DNA from: Cryptosporidium bovis
Lineage: Eukaryota > Apicomplexa > Conoidasida > Eucoccidiorida > Cryptosporidiidae
DNA: 64,000 bases
Assembly: GCA_009768925.2 (NCBI GenBank)
Contig: VHIT02000017.1
Location: 124,001 to 188,000, forward strand
Reading direction: 5' to 3'
Part shown: positions 20,760 to 31,350 of the stretch, piece by piece
Layout: the number at the start of each line of letters is the position of its first letter
Numbering within the stretch: position 1 is the first letter of the stretch
Made by a program: the position numbers and the translations under genes
Notes under the pieces: model-generated
What the model saw: the letters and a program-made list of their open reading frames with translations, nothing else
What the model was told of the DNA's origin: nothing
Database searches by the model: none

Positions 20760-22010
20760 TACTTATTTTCTAACTGTAAAACATTAAATTTTCAACAGCA
20801 TACTGTTACTTATCGACGGCTATATAAACATATATTTTCTTATATTGCAACACTATTAACACAATTATAATATGAACCTTCTTTTAGTTTAAACTAGTAA
20901 TCGTTTTCTTCCCTTTTTTTTGAGTGCCTATCTATGCATATTTAATTAGTAAAATACACAACTGTTTTACCGCCACGCTTTTTATAACATTTCATTCATC
21001 CAAAATAATAGATTAAAAAAACTGCCTGGTGAACCAAAAGATGATATTCAATAGGCAATAGCGGTGAATAACTTTATTATTAGTTAGCTGTTTCAAGAAT
21101 ATCTAAATTAATCTACCTCTATATGTTTCGTCTTTAAAGGTTTTGCTGCTTTACTGTTTAAATGAACAAACATCTCGAATACGAAATATATATTCAATTT
21201 TTCCCTCTTTTGAATTTGAATTTAAATACTAATATTATGTGAATTCAAATATTTCATATAAATACGCAATTTTAAATGATGAAAGTGAGTGTTTTATTGG
21301 TAGTTCTAAACCTAAATAAGATAGCACAGGGAATTAGAATACTTGTATTTCATTTATACACTATTTTTGAAAATAAGGAAAATACAGTACTTATGTAATT
21401 GTAGACTGATAAATATATAGTATTAATCGCATATCTCAACTTTGTATTTTCATATATTAATTATATTTATTTTAAAGAAAAAACTAATTTCCTGTTTTGA
21501 CATGTACTCGAAAAAATGCAAAATTAATTTAAAACGAGGTGGCGGGAAAATTTAGATCTCTATTATATGGCTATAGTTAATAGTAGAAATAATTGTCGCA
21601 GTAAAGAAGAAACAGTAAATGAAAAAAGGTAATATAAAATTGTTAATTGAAGCAGAATAAATAATTATATTATTTAAAAAATATTTTTACTATATTTAAT
21701 ATCCAAATTTTCACCAATAATTGGTCTTTAATATAAATGTAAGCTAGTTACTGTCTCATTGTATGTTAGTATTAGATTGGAAGTTTCACGGTAACATAAT
21801 ATATGCATCTATTTTTGTTCCTAAGTTTAATACAAGATCAAACAAAAAACAATATAAGCACTGAGAACAGATAAATAAATACATACATACATATATATAA
21901 ATATATATATTGTCATATACATATATATATATATATATTTATATATATTTATATATATGTATATGACAATATATTACTAGTAATTGCAGGTTTTAAATAA
22001 ATATAATTTA
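20760..22010. promoter_or_regulatory. Long divergent promoter region with E2F-like sites and an AT hairpin
   Basis: About 1.25 kb between VPS51 and the repeat membrane protein. Near VPS51 it has ACCGCCACG (20966-20974). Further right is GGCGGGAAAA (21541-21550), a strong match to the E2F-like element. Next to the right-hand gene lies a long AT inverted repeat (separate entry). No gene seen. Confidence 0.5.
21905..21974. repeat. AT-rich inverted repeat with 24-bp perfect arms
   Basis: Bases 21905-21928 are the exact reverse complement of 21951-21974. The arms contain TTGTCATATAC and GTATATGACAA, so the match is not only alternating AT. The 22-base spacer is itself A/T only and could extend the pairing. 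It ends 36 bases before the ATG of the repeat membrane protein, so it probably lies in its 5' UTR or core promoter. Confidence 0.85.
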
Positions 22011-24995
22011 ATGAAAGTGCATAATAACAAGCAAAAATTTATATTGTTTTTGTATTTCATTTTTAATGTTGTAATATTAACTAGCATAAATTGGAATGAT
22101 GGTTTAGCTAAGTGTGATACATCCATAAAAACCAGAGATGAATTTAGTAATTCCTTGAATCTTTTAAAGGAAAGTATCACATCTAATGATGGTTTAGAGA
22201 ATCCTGAAAATGAGGATGACGAAAGTGAGGACGAGAAAGTATTTGAATCCAGTGATGACAGCGAATCTAAACATGACTCTCACTCGAAAAGTGCATCTGT
22301 AGTGTCTGAAGAAACGGAGGAATGCGATAATAATTCCGATATCTCTGCTTCCAAAGATAAATTGTCTACTATGAGTACTACAAGCAAAAGCGGAGATGAT
22401 ATTACTAGCGAGTTGGACGGAGAGAGTGAAGAAGAAGATTACGCTGATAATATTATTGAAAGTAAGAATTTAAAAGATTCAGATGAAACAATAAAAGAAA
22501 CTGAATTTGATGGTATAAAAATCACTCAGAGCTTAGGTCCTAGCTTTGAAAACTCAATTTCTGAAAATTCACCTTTGAAAATCACAAAAGTTGACACCAA
22601 TAGAGAAACAGGTCTTAAAAATACTGAAAAAATTGGCATAACTCAATCTTCATATCCTGACTTTGATACAGATAATTCAAGTTCGAAAGATACTGACAGT
22701 GATAATTCACAAAAACTTCCTACATTTATTTACCCAGGTAATGACAAAATTACAAATAGTGATGCTTCTGGAAATACTATTGGATTTTTAAACAACATGG
22801 GAAACCAAGGATTTCGTCCTGTAATGAAATTTAATATGCCGGGTAGTGGGTTTAGCAGCAATGTAGGGCAAACAAAACCTGTAGTTGGAGTACAACAAGG
22901 CATTGGTATTAGAGGACCAAATTTTTTTTCAGGTTTACCACAAAGGACTGCTTTTAATAATGTGAATACAGTTTTGCAACCTCAAAGACCTCATGATAAG
23001 GTTATTGGTGGCATTGTACGAACAAACCCAATGCAAAGCCAAGCTGTTTCCTTGGCAGATAAAAATGTTTTAGTTGGAAGAATAGTGGAAACCAAACCAA
23101 AGTCTATTGCAATTCCTGTTTCACAACCAACTCTTAAGAGTGTAGTTGTTGGAAAAGTGATCAGAGCTCGTGAAACACCAAGAAAAATAGCAACTGTTCC
23201 TATAGATCCCCCCTCAAACAAAAAGATTTTAATTGGAAAATTAGTAGATCCAAAGCCAAAACAAGAGAGAATAGTCACCACTGTTCCTATTGCTCCAGTT
23301 AAAAAGGTTTTGGTTGGAAAGGTAGTGGAACAAAGGCCTCAAACGAAAAGAATAGTTGCTACTCCTCAAACTAAAAAAGTTTTAGTTGGAAAGGTGGTAG
23401 AGCCACGGCAGGAGAGTGCTATCACAACAGTTCCTGTTACTCCACCAGTTCAGAAAGTTTTGATTGGGAAAGTGGTTGAACCCAAACCTCAACCAAAGGT
23501 TATATTACAGCAAACAAAACTTGTTCCTACTCCCCCTGTTCAAAAAGTTTTAGTTGGAAAAGTAGTGGACCCTAATCCTCGACCAAATATTGTACTGAAA
23601 CCAAAAAAAATGATGACCACACCAATTCAAGAGGTTTTGGTACGAGGGGTAGCAAAGCCACAACCAAAGACTAAAGTTATACTGGAACCAAGAAAAATGG
23701 TTGCTACTGTTCCTGTTCAAAAAGTCACACTTGGAAAGGTAATTGAACCACAAGTACAGAAAGTAACTACCGCTCCAAAAATTCAAAAGGTTTTGATTGG
23801 AGAGGTTGTAGAGTCACAACCAAAAACAAAGGTAGTAATGCAACCACAAAAAATAGCCACTATTCGACCAACTCAAAAAGTTTTGTTAGGAAAGATAGTA
23901 GAACCACAACAGAGAACTAGAATCATGCTGCAACCACAAAATATAGTTGCTGCTCCAGCTCAAAAAGTTGTTCTAAGAAAGGTAGTGGAACCAAAGTTAA
24001 TACAAAAACCGACTGAAAAAATACTAGTTAGAAAGGTAATTGGTAATAAACCAAAAATAATAAAAGAGCCAGTTACCCAAAGAAAAGTATTGATAGAAAA
24101 AATAGTCAAACCAGAAAAAGAGCCGAATAAAATAATACTAGGAAAGAAAGTAGAAACTGAAAAGCCAATATTAGTAAAAAGAGTCACGCAAAACACTCCC
24201 AGACTAATACCAGTAAGGGCAATAGGGAATAAACAACCAATAATAAGAAGGTATGTAAGAGTAAGTGGAAGAAAAGTGGATGATGATGATGATGATGATT
24301 CAAGAATTTTGGTTAAACTTCCATATGATAGACTTTCACACGGAAAAAAAATAAGGAGAAATGAACCGTATCAACTTGTAGAAGATCAAAGGGCTAGATA
24401 CATTCCTAATGTTCCAAGAATTGCCAAAAGTAATAGAATAATTCCAGTAATATCTCCAAAAAGTAGTTCTATTGGAAAAAGTTTTGATTCAGATATTTCT
24501 TTAGATAGAAACAAGTATATAAAGCTAATTAGAAGAAAGAATGTTAACGATAAAACATTGCCAGTCAAAAAACGAGGTTCAAATGTTGATAACGAAATTG
24601 ACTACTTAAAAGAAGAAATAGTGTTAAAGCCAAAGTATATAGATTCTAGTCAAATTCACCAAAGGCGAAATTACGTGGGCCAAAATGGTGTGAATATTCA
24701 CAGTGAACATCTAAATGGATTGATTGGCCAATCAGGAGGGCCTAGATTTGGTATTCCAATGTTCCAACTTCCTCCAGAAAAAATGGGTTCTGTTAACATG
24801 CACGAAGTTGGAAATCCAAATGATCAACGGGAACGTGGTGACCATTTTGGTGAATTCTCAGATAACTCTATGAGGGATTTGAGAGATAACAAACCTTGGT
24901 ATTCACAATCTACGTTTGTACTTTCATTCATTGGCATTTTGTTTTTAATTTTAGTTGGCGGAATCATTGTATATTATGTGTCTGTTCAACAATAA
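22011..24995 (+). CDS. Large type I membrane protein with GKVV-type repeats
   Basis: The ATG at 22011 gives 994 residues. The N-terminus is a signal peptide (hydrophobic core FILFLYFIFNVVILTS). Residues about 40-230 are acidic and Ser-rich. From about 330 to 745 runs a repeat region of some 18 imperfect units. Their core is K-V-L-V-G-K-V-V-E-P-K-P-Q, and they are separated by basic, Pro/Thr-rich linkers such as PQTKRIVATPQT. A short Asp run and a basic segment follow. The protein ends in one membrane span (FVLSFIGILFLILVGGIIVYYV) and a tail of only four residues (SVQQ). I do not recognise the family. Signal peptide, repeat ectodomain and single span fit a surface, oocyst-wall or secretory-organelle protein. 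Repeat units have diverged, so the array is not a recent expansion. Confidence 0.85.
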   Translation: MKVHNNKQKFILFLYFIFNVVILTSINWNDGLAKCDTSIKTRDEFSNSLNLLKESITSNDGLENPENEDDESEDEKVFESSDDSESKHDSHSKSASVVSEETEECDNNSDISASKDKLSTMSTTSKSGDDITSELDGESEEEDYADNIIESKNLKDSDETIKETEFDGIKITQSLGPSFENSISENSPLKITKVDTNRETGLKNTEKIGITQSSYPDFDTDNSSSKDTDSDNSQKLPTFIYPGNDKITNSDASGNTIGFLNNMGNQGFRPVMKFNMPGSGFSSNVGQTKPVVGVQQGIGIRGPNFFSGLPQRTAFNNVNTVLQPQRPHDKVIGGIVRTNPMQSQAVSLADKNVLVGRIVETKPKSIAIPVSQPTLKSVVVGKVIRARETPRKIATVPIDPPSNKKILIGKLVDPKPKQERIVTTVPIAPVKKVLVGKVVEQRPQTKRIVATPQTKKVLVGKVVEPRQESAITTVPVTPPVQKVLIGKVVEPKPQPKVILQQTKLVPTPPVQKVLVGKVVDPNPRPNIVLKPKKMMTTPIQEVLVRGVAKPQPKTKVILEPRKMVATVPVQKVTLGKVIEPQVQKVTTAPKIQKVLIGEVVESQPKTKVVMQPQKIATIRPTQKVLLGKIVEPQQRTRIMLQPQNIVAAPAQKVVLRKVVEPKLIQKPTEKILVRKVIGNKPKIIKEPVTQRKVLIEKIVKPEKEPNKIILGKKVETEKPILVKRVTQNTPRLIPVRAIGNKQPIIRRYVRVSGRKVDDDDDDDSRILVKLPYDRLSHGKKIRRNEPYQLVEDQRARYIPNVPRIAKSNRIIPVISPKSSSIGKSFDSDISLDRNKYIKLIRRKNVNDKTLPVKKRGSNVDNEIDYLKEEIVLKPKYIDSSQIHQRRNYVGQNGVNIHSEHLNGLIGQSGGPRFGIPMFQLPPEKMGSVNMHEVGNPNDQRERGDHFGEFSDNSMRDLRDNKPWYSQSTFVLSFIGILFLILVGGIIVYYVSVQQ

Positions 24996-25274
24996 ACTAA
25001 ATTAAAAACAAGGAACTAATATGTACACTAATAGAGAGCTAATTAATTATTTACACATCATTTGCGAGTATACAAATACATATAATAAAATAAACTATTA
25101 AAAATATGTTCTAACGGTTTGGAATTATTTGGCATTTCACCTCTATATTTACACATTTTTTTAAATAATATTCATCATTATCTTTTAACAGTATGCTTAT
25201 GTCAGGTATTGTATAACAGTTATATTTTATCTCGATTACTGTGTTAAATTATAGCTACATATTTTGTTTTCTAT

Positions 25275-25766
25275 TTATTTAATACACAACGGACTTGTTT
25301 CTTGTATTGTAAAAGTACTTATTTTTTTACTGTTGTTACTTTTATCATCTGTGTTACTGCAGTTAGTGGTTTCGCTAAACTCGTGAATTACACTATTCAT
25401 ATTCTCTTTCTCAAGTAATATATCCAATAGTGATTGTGATTCCCTAAACTTATTGTTCAATTCGAAATTAGTTCTCTCCAAGAGCAGTATTCTCTCCTGT
25501 AATTCTTTTAATTTTGACTTTGCAATTAACAGTGTATTGTTTACTTCTTTATAATATTGCTCCGAGTTACTTTTGTATTCCTTATATTCTTTAATACTTT
25601 TCTCAAGCTCATTTTTATTCATTAATAACTCATTTATCCTCTTTTCATATTTGTCCTGTATAATTTTTTGACTCTTTATATTTGTCTTGCTTAAACTATA
25701 TATTTCGTATTTTAATTTGTTTATCTCATTAACATATTTTTCACACTTAGAACACGTTTCAAACAT
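25275..25766 (-). CDS. Small coiled-coil protein of unknown function
   Basis: The product is 163 residues from ATG at 25766. It starts with a CSKCEKY sequence, the only Cys pair, and continues as one long predicted coiled coil (about residues 12-122) rich in Lys, Glu, Leu and Asn. The heptad pattern is visible in KLKELQERILLLERTNFELN. The last 40 residues are Ser/Asn-rich. There is no membrane span or signal peptide. The gene lies tail to tail with the repeat membrane protein, 279 bases apart. No family recognised; a structural or scaffold role is only a guess. Confidence 0.65.
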   Translation of the reverse strand: MFETCSKCEKYVNEINKLKYEIYSLSKTNIKSQKIIQDKYEKRINELLMNKNELEKSIKEYKEYKSNSEQYYKEVNNTLLIAKSKLKELQERILLLERTNFELNNKFRESQSLLDILLEKENMNSVIHEFSETTNCSNTDDKSNNSKKISTFTIQETSPLCIK

Positions 25767-25948
25767 TTTGTTATTAATTCGTAAACACCACTTTTATTAT
25801 TGTATCGAATTTCATTCACTTCCTGTTATTTTGTTTATATGGAACAATGCATGTGTTTATGTTTAGTCTATACACTTAAAACACCAAAAACAATACCCAC
25901 ATAAATGTAACATATGCATATGTGCATAAATACTTTGCGACTGTAGTT

Positions 25949-26155
25949 ATGTCACAGCTATATTTGGTTCAAACAAAATTAAAAAATGCCTTTAATAACT
26001 TCTTTCAAGTTGATCGTACCAAAAATATTCTTATGACTTTTCTCTACATTTATTCAGTTTTACCATTACACTATTTTATCACGAAGAAAATATCGAAAGG
26101 ACTAGAGCAATTGTCTATTATTTACAAGAACAAAAAATATACCTATATTAAATGA
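25949..26155 (+). CDS. Tiny predicted membrane protein
   Basis: The first ATG in an open frame (25949) gives 68 residues: a basic amphipathic start (MSQLYLVQTKLKNAFNNFFQ), a hydrophobic segment (ILMTFLYIYSVLPLHYFI) and a very basic tail. Size and layout recall small mitochondrial outer-membrane translocase subunits such as TOM7, but no diagnostic residue supports that. It could also be spurious; there is no splice or homology evidence. Confidence 0.3.
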   Translation: MSQLYLVQTKLKNAFNNFFQVDRTKNILMTFLYIYSVLPLHYFITKKISKGLEQLSIIYKNKKYTYIK

Positions 26156-26607
26156 TCTTTTTTACTATAAAAATCGAATCAAATGTACCTTCCATTCTTT
26201 AAGAAGAAATTTTTTAGTAGAGTTTGACCTTTGCCACATTCGTAACCCCTCCTACCTATTTTAGAGGCAACTATTTTATAGCAGCACAGAAAAGGGCGGG
26301 AAGTATTATGTGTTTAAATACCGAAAAACATGATGCTATACAGACAAAATTTAGGTATCATGTTGTGTTCTCTAGTTCTCAGTAATAAATGGAAAAAGTA
26401 AGATGTCACAGTCCTTTTATCTCTAGCACTACACACCCACCACTATGTTGTATAATTTAGACGACAGGGTCAACGTATGCAACCTACACAAATGCAATTC
26501 GCTGTACAGATATGTATTACAAAAGATAACAATACCAAACAGAGAGGAACAATTGCCATTGCACGTGCTTTGCACTTGTAATTAAACACTTTCGAAGGCT
26601 ACATGCT
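26156..26607. other. Gap between the tiny membrane protein and RPN2
   Basis: 450 bases with no supportable gene. GGGCGGGAAG (GGCGGG at 26295-26300) is an E2F-like site in a place that is 3' of both flanking genes, so it may serve the minus-strand coiled-coil gene or an unseen transcript. TGCACGTGC and TTGCACTTG occur near 26560-26578. Confidence 0.35.
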
Positions 26608-29600
26608 CTATCCCTGCCACTCGAAAGTTTCAGGTGAAATTACTTCTTGTTCATTATCCTCGTTAGTATTGTCAGTCTTTCTGCCGTTGCTATCATCATC
26701 TACTTTGGAACTAGATTCACCGTCATTTTTCTTTTTATCCTCATCATTTTGTTCAGAGGACTTATTTGAGTTATTATATACTAGAATGTACTCTTCGTCT
26801 TCAGATGGCTTATTGTCCTTAAGAATAATAAAACCTGTTTTATATTGATAATCAATAGCTGGAGTGAATCTCGAGTCTGGGATAAATTCGAGATATTCAC
26901 TCTGGTCACCAATAACTCTAAATGGATTATTAAGTAATAGATATTCATTGTTTTCATCATTCCCAAGACCAGAAAAGGATTCAACCTTGTCATTTTCAAT
27001 ATTTGCAACATTTGAATCGGTACCAATTTTTTCGGATTGATCCTGATCAGTTTGTTTCTCTGTAGATGGTAATTGTCTATCAATTTCCATTTTATGATCT
27101 TCCTGTTTGGCAGTTAAGACAGATTTTTTAGATTTTTTCTTAGATGCGGTGGATAAGACGGCAGTAACAACTACTTTTTTGTCCTCATTTTTAGTTAGTG
27201 AAAAAGGTTTAGGATAGTTATATTTGCCAGAATTGTTCTTGCATCTCATTTTAAAACTTTTTGGTATTCTTAATTCTTTGTCTAATCCAATAGAACATGT
27301 TGGATAAAAGGTAAGTGAAATGCAGTGAACAAGTGGAAACCAATACCAAAATTGATAAAATAGTGTAAATCCAATAACAGCTTTTGGTCTTATCTCTCCA
27401 GTCCTAGAAAACAAAGAAGCAACAACATTTCTCCCTCCTGCATCTGCCAGGCCTATACCTAGTATAGCTCCAAATCTAGTAGTAATGTGTTGGTGTTTAT
27501 CAGTCGAGGCCTTTATTAGTTTCTGTCTTATTGATACAAGTTTATCACATTGTTGTTCATTTTGTTGTGTAATTAACATTCCAAGGCCAATATATGCAGC
27601 TTGTTTTACAAAGTCAACGGAATCATTTGTGAGTGTATCCAAAATTGATATTATTTTGCCTAAACCAGTTCCACAACAAATAATACCCAATGTTAAGGCA
27701 GCAGCATATCTAACATGTGGGTTGTAACTATCACAAAGTAAATTAAAAATTTGAGGTATTTGCTGTATATTTCTACACATAACTAGACCAAGCGAGAATA
27801 CAGCGGCTCTTTTATTATCATCAGATAATTCGTTCACACAGGAATAAAGCAGTTTTTCTAAAGCGAAATTGTTTCCTGTACCACAATATGCCAAACCAAG
27901 CAAATTTATCGCACCAAAACGTATAAAGTGTTCGTTATCCGAATTCAGTTGAGCAAATAGTTCATTTACTTCTTCTTGCTTCCCATACGCAACCAAACCC
28001 AGAGCTACTGAACATGCCCTTATTATTTTTTCATGCTGTGTATCCTTTGCATAAGAAATCAAGTTATTTACTGCTCTTGTAGACCCAGAACCGAACATCA
28101 ACATACCAATTGCATAAGCAGCCGCTTCACCCGCTACTGCATTATCCATATAAAGAACATTTTTAAGTTCTTCATATAAATCGTCATTACATGTACCCAT
28201 ATACATTATACCCAATCCTAGGCAGGCACCGTGTTGCAATACTTCGTTTCTTTGTGGATTTCTAAGTTGTTCAAGTAAATAGAGTTTTTTATGTTCATCA
28301 ACGTGATTTGCATGTATAAGTCCAAGGGCATAAAATGATCCTCCCTCACTGTATTGTCCACCCAAAGCACTTCCACTGTTGTTGGGATTATCGGACGACG
28401 AAGATGAACCGTTTCCATGAGCTGGAAGGCACGTTGAAAGTACCTTAAACGACTCTCTTATATGTCCCATGTGGATTACACCAAGAGAAGCAGCTGTGGA
28501 AAAACGAGACCAATGCGTAGCTTTTCCAAGCCATTCTAAATTATTTCTTAGAAACAAATCACACGTCGTCCCTGATTGCATTAATCCATGAGCCATTACC
28601 AATGCTGTGTGAACAATAGTTGACCTTTGATCATTGTTATTCTTTATGTAATCTAATATTCCCAAGTCTGGCTGATTATTCAAATGCAAAAATTGCAAGT
28701 ACAAATCTATAGTTGCTTCACCAGAAATAATATATTTTAGGTTTCTTAAGTACTTTGTTTTATCTACCACTTTATCACTAGAATCATCTTTCATATTGGA
28801 ATCGTCATTACCATCATTTTGGTTCTTAGTTGTTGAATTTTCTATTTTATTGATTTCATCACTTATATCATTTATGATATCCAAGTACAATGTATTAGCT
28901 TCATTGTCTCTAAGCAAAAACCCAATATAATAGGAAAGAGCAACAGTTTCTTCATCTTTTACAAGATCTAAAAGGATATCCGATAATTTTCGCTTGTTTT
29001 CCATGTAACATAAACACTGACAATATATCCGTAGTAACTTGTTTGTTCTGAAATTGTTGGTCTTTTCGACAATATCTATAATTATCTGGTAACACTCATA
29101 TTTAAATTTATTTGAGTCCAAATCTTTAACTGAATTCATACACTGACTAAATAACGAAACTAGCGAGTCAATTGAATCTATATTATTTTCAAGTATTTGG
29201 AACAACAAATCAGATCTCCGTGATTCAATTGTTATTCCCATAGCATTCAAATAATTGTTGTTAGATGTACTTCTGAGCAATAAATCCTCAACCAAATTAC
29301 TCAATCTTTCATCCAATCCATCTATCTTTCTATTTTTTATGTTATCAAAATTTTCCCCATTTGCTATCTTATCGTTATAGTCATTTTTGCATATTTTAAT
29401 GAACTCATCTATGCACTTCACAACCATCGACTCAGAATAAGAACTGTTCTCCATTGGATCAAATAATTTATAACTATACAACAAGTATTTCAATGCTTCA
29501 TCATAGTCTTCCATGTGAAAATACACTTTTGATGCCAATAATGCTGCTAATTCTCTTCCTGGAAACATCTCGTCCTCAAAGCAACTTTCAATCAAATTTA

Positions 29601-29790
29601 AATACTCAGCAATTTCAAACCAATATCCATCAACTACACCGTTTAGTTCCTTAAGTGCATATTTCCTTAGTTTAGTTGATTCATCTTCCAGCAACAATGC
29701 AAATCCAGATATTGAACTCAAGGTCCTACTACTTCCACTATCATTTATTTGCATCTGTTTCAGGGATCTATCTACCATAAAGTCTGCCAT
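26608..29790 (-). CDS. RPN2: 26S proteasome regulatory subunit RPN2 (PSMD1)
   Basis: The product is 1060 residues, close to family length. The N-terminal helical region is diagnostic (GFALLLEDESTKLRKYALKE, PGRELAALLASKVYFHMEDY). The central proteasome/cyclosome repeats span about 400-790 and repeat the pattern of small residues such as ACLGLGIMYMGT, AAYAIGMLMFGSGS, CSVALGLVAYGK and AINLLGLAYCGTG. A second-last block (PKAVIGFTLFYQFWYWFPLV) and the acidic C-terminal tail complete it. RPN2 is the large scaffold of the 19S base and carries the RPN13 docking tail at its C-terminus. Here the tail ends PETFEWQG, consistent with the conserved PExFEY/F sequence that binds RPN13. Confidence 0.96.
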   Translation of the reverse strand: MADFMVDRSLKQMQINDSGSSRTLSSISGFALLLEDESTKLRKYALKELNGVVDGYWFEIAEYLNLIESCFEDEMFPGRELAALLASKVYFHMEDYDEALKYLLYSYKLFDPMENSSYSESMVVKCIDEFIKICKNDYNDKIANGENFDNIKNRKIDGLDERLSNLVEDLLLRSTSNNNYLNAMGITIESRRSDLLFQILENNIDSIDSLVSLFSQCMNSVKDLDSNKFKYECYQIIIDIVEKTNNFRTNKLLRIYCQCLCYMENKRKLSDILLDLVKDEETVALSYYIGFLLRDNEANTLYLDIINDISDEINKIENSTTKNQNDGNDDSNMKDDSSDKVVDKTKYLRNLKYIISGEATIDLYLQFLHLNNQPDLGILDYIKNNNDQRSTIVHTALVMAHGLMQSGTTCDLFLRNNLEWLGKATHWSRFSTAASLGVIHMGHIRESFKVLSTCLPAHGNGSSSSSDNPNNSGSALGGQYSEGGSFYALGLIHANHVDEHKKLYLLEQLRNPQRNEVLQHGACLGLGIMYMGTCNDDLYEELKNVLYMDNAVAGEAAAYAIGMLMFGSGSTRAVNNLISYAKDTQHEKIIRACSVALGLVAYGKQEEVNELFAQLNSDNEHFIRFGAINLLGLAYCGTGNNFALEKLLYSCVNELSDDNKRAAVFSLGLVMCRNIQQIPQIFNLLCDSYNPHVRYAAALTLGIICCGTGLGKIISILDTLTNDSVDFVKQAAYIGLGMLITQQNEQQCDKLVSIRQKLIKASTDKHQHITTRFGAILGIGLADAGGRNVVASLFSRTGEIRPKAVIGFTLFYQFWYWFPLVHCISLTFYPTCSIGLDKELRIPKSFKMRCKNNSGKYNYPKPFSLTKNEDKKVVVTAVLSTASKKKSKKSVLTAKQEDHKMEIDRQLPSTEKQTDQDQSEKIGTDSNVANIENDKVESFSGLGNDENNEYLLLNNPFRVIGDQSEYLEFIPDSRFTPAIDYQYKTGFIILKDNKPSEDEEYILVYNNSNKSSEQNDEDKKKNDGESSSKVDDDSNGRKTDNTNEDNEQEVISPETFEWQG

Positions 29791-30877
29791 TGTCGTTTTT
29801 CTACTAGTAACTCAAAAATAGTAGGTTACAAAATTACTTTTATTGCCACTTTTAGCCGTTTTGTCTTATTACTATTTTAACAGCGTACCTCAGCTATTCA
29901 AGTAACACAGAAGAAAAGACCGTTTTCGTATCAATGTACCTGCTATTTGAACAAATTAGTGCGAGTATTGTTTAAAAGTAACTATTAACTTTTTATTTTA
30001 TTGCTTTCACACTAATCCTTCAAATTCCAAACTTTCCTTTTTATGTTATCCTCGCTATGGTGGGGGATTGCTGCTTAAATTGAATACTCCTCTTGTTTCA
30101 GTAACAATTTATCTAAAATATCATTACAACACTATATATGTAACGTGTATATTATCTCACTGCCTTACTTCTCCTTTCTCTTTACTTTTGTTGCTTATCT
30201 CCACTTTTATTTGACACCAACAATTAAATCACCCCTCTTATTTATTTAACTATTTACCGCCGAACGGCGCCACAATTTCATTATTTAATAAGTACTAACA
30301 AGATTATTATTATTCTTTTTAATTAGCTTCGAATAGGAATTTGTTGTTTCACGCACCTGGAGTTAGAATACTACATAAGGGGCAGATTGCTGTGGATCAC
30401 TTTGCTGTTTTTGTCCCAGTTTTTATTATTGGATTGCAGGAATCTCACACGTCTTTTTGTATTTTTAAATTGCACTTCGCGGCAATTACATTGCCTTTCC
30501 AAAATAATAAGTTTGATAAGGGTGTGAATATAGACTGCAAATAACAAGGGTATAGACAAATTGTGTGAGGAGCACTTCAATTGTAGCTAGTATTATAGCT
30601 ACTGAGAAGTTTTTCAGTTGAATATTAGGCAGTTTTAGCACAATAACATACACAAATGCCAATTCATATTCTCACTATAAAAAGGCATACAGGTATCAGC
30701 AAACCAAGAATATATACGTACTAAATTGGAAGAACTTGTGAGTGAAATTCGGTAATTCAGTGGTACGTAGAATACAAACGGCGTTAGAAGTTCGCTTTTA
30801 AATAGCAGAGGGAAAAAGTACTTCGAGAAAGCAGCAAGCGTTATGATGTAAATACGAACATTGAAAAAAAAGGTAAA
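29791..30877. promoter_or_regulatory. Divergent promoter region between RPN2 and PP1 inhibitor-3
   Basis: Almost 1.1 kb. TTTACCGCCGAACGGCGCCAC (30251-30271) holds an inverted GGCGG core and a GGCGCC core side by side. A GC-raised stretch at 30340-30560 is open in both directions but has no usable ATG; it may be transcribed leader sequence. Confidence 0.4.
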
Positions 30878-31234
30878 ATGAGCAAATCAATAACATCAGT
30901 GGTTTTTGATGATGAAGTAATAAGCGAGAATTTCAATGCAACAGATTCAAGTAACAATGTAACTAGTAGTTACAACAAACAGGAGTTAAAAGTGTCAAGT
31001 TCGGATAAACAAACTCAGGACGGCAATGCAAACGACAGTAAAGAAAGAAATAAATCGCTATTAAACGTAACTTGGGATGAATCCGCAATTGATAATGAGA
31101 TGATGAACAAAAAAAAATCGAAAAAATGCTGTATTTACCACAAAAAAAGAGAGTTTGGTGAGTCATCTTCCTCTTCAGAAGACGAACTCAGTAGTGAGGA
31201 ATGTAATGAAAGCTATAATAACAAGAGTAAATGA
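30878..31234 (+). CDS. Protein phosphatase 1 inhibitor-3 (PPP1R11/YPI1 family)
   Basis: The product is 118 residues. The family block is unmistakable at about 60-100: [20 protein letters not shown], then [13 protein letters not shown]. This matches the V-T-W-x-E-x-x-x-D-N-E-x-x-x-K-K-x-S-K-x-C-C-I-Y-x-K-x-R-x-F pattern. The VTW is the PP1-binding (RVxF-like) site, and the Cys pair with KKKSK is the second contact region. It inhibits or chaperones PP1 in yeast, animals and Plasmodium. The rest is Ser/Asn-rich and disordered, with an acidic Ser-rich tail after the core. The gene is convergent with RRP41, 116 bases between stops. Confidence 0.93.
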   Translation: MSKSITSVVFDDEVISENFNATDSSNNVTSSYNKQELKVSSSDKQTQDGNANDSKERNKSLLNVTWDESAIDNEMMNKKKSKKCCIYHKKREFGESSSSSEDELSSEECNESYNNKSK

Positions 31235-31350
31235 TATAGTACAAATAACTTATCCAAAAAAAACGTTATATCAAGTTAAGTGTATATAGAGGATAATGTG
31301 TAAAAGTATTATCTAATTAATTTACTTGTCTATGTGTAATAAAACTATAC

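Noticed and set aside
23550-24196. Minus-strand open frames inside the repeat membrane protein
   Set aside because: They mirror the codon bias of the repeats on the plus strand and have no family likeness.
30341-30580. Open frames on both strands upstream of inhibitor-3
   Set aside because: Neither has an ATG start; probably leader or promoter sequence.
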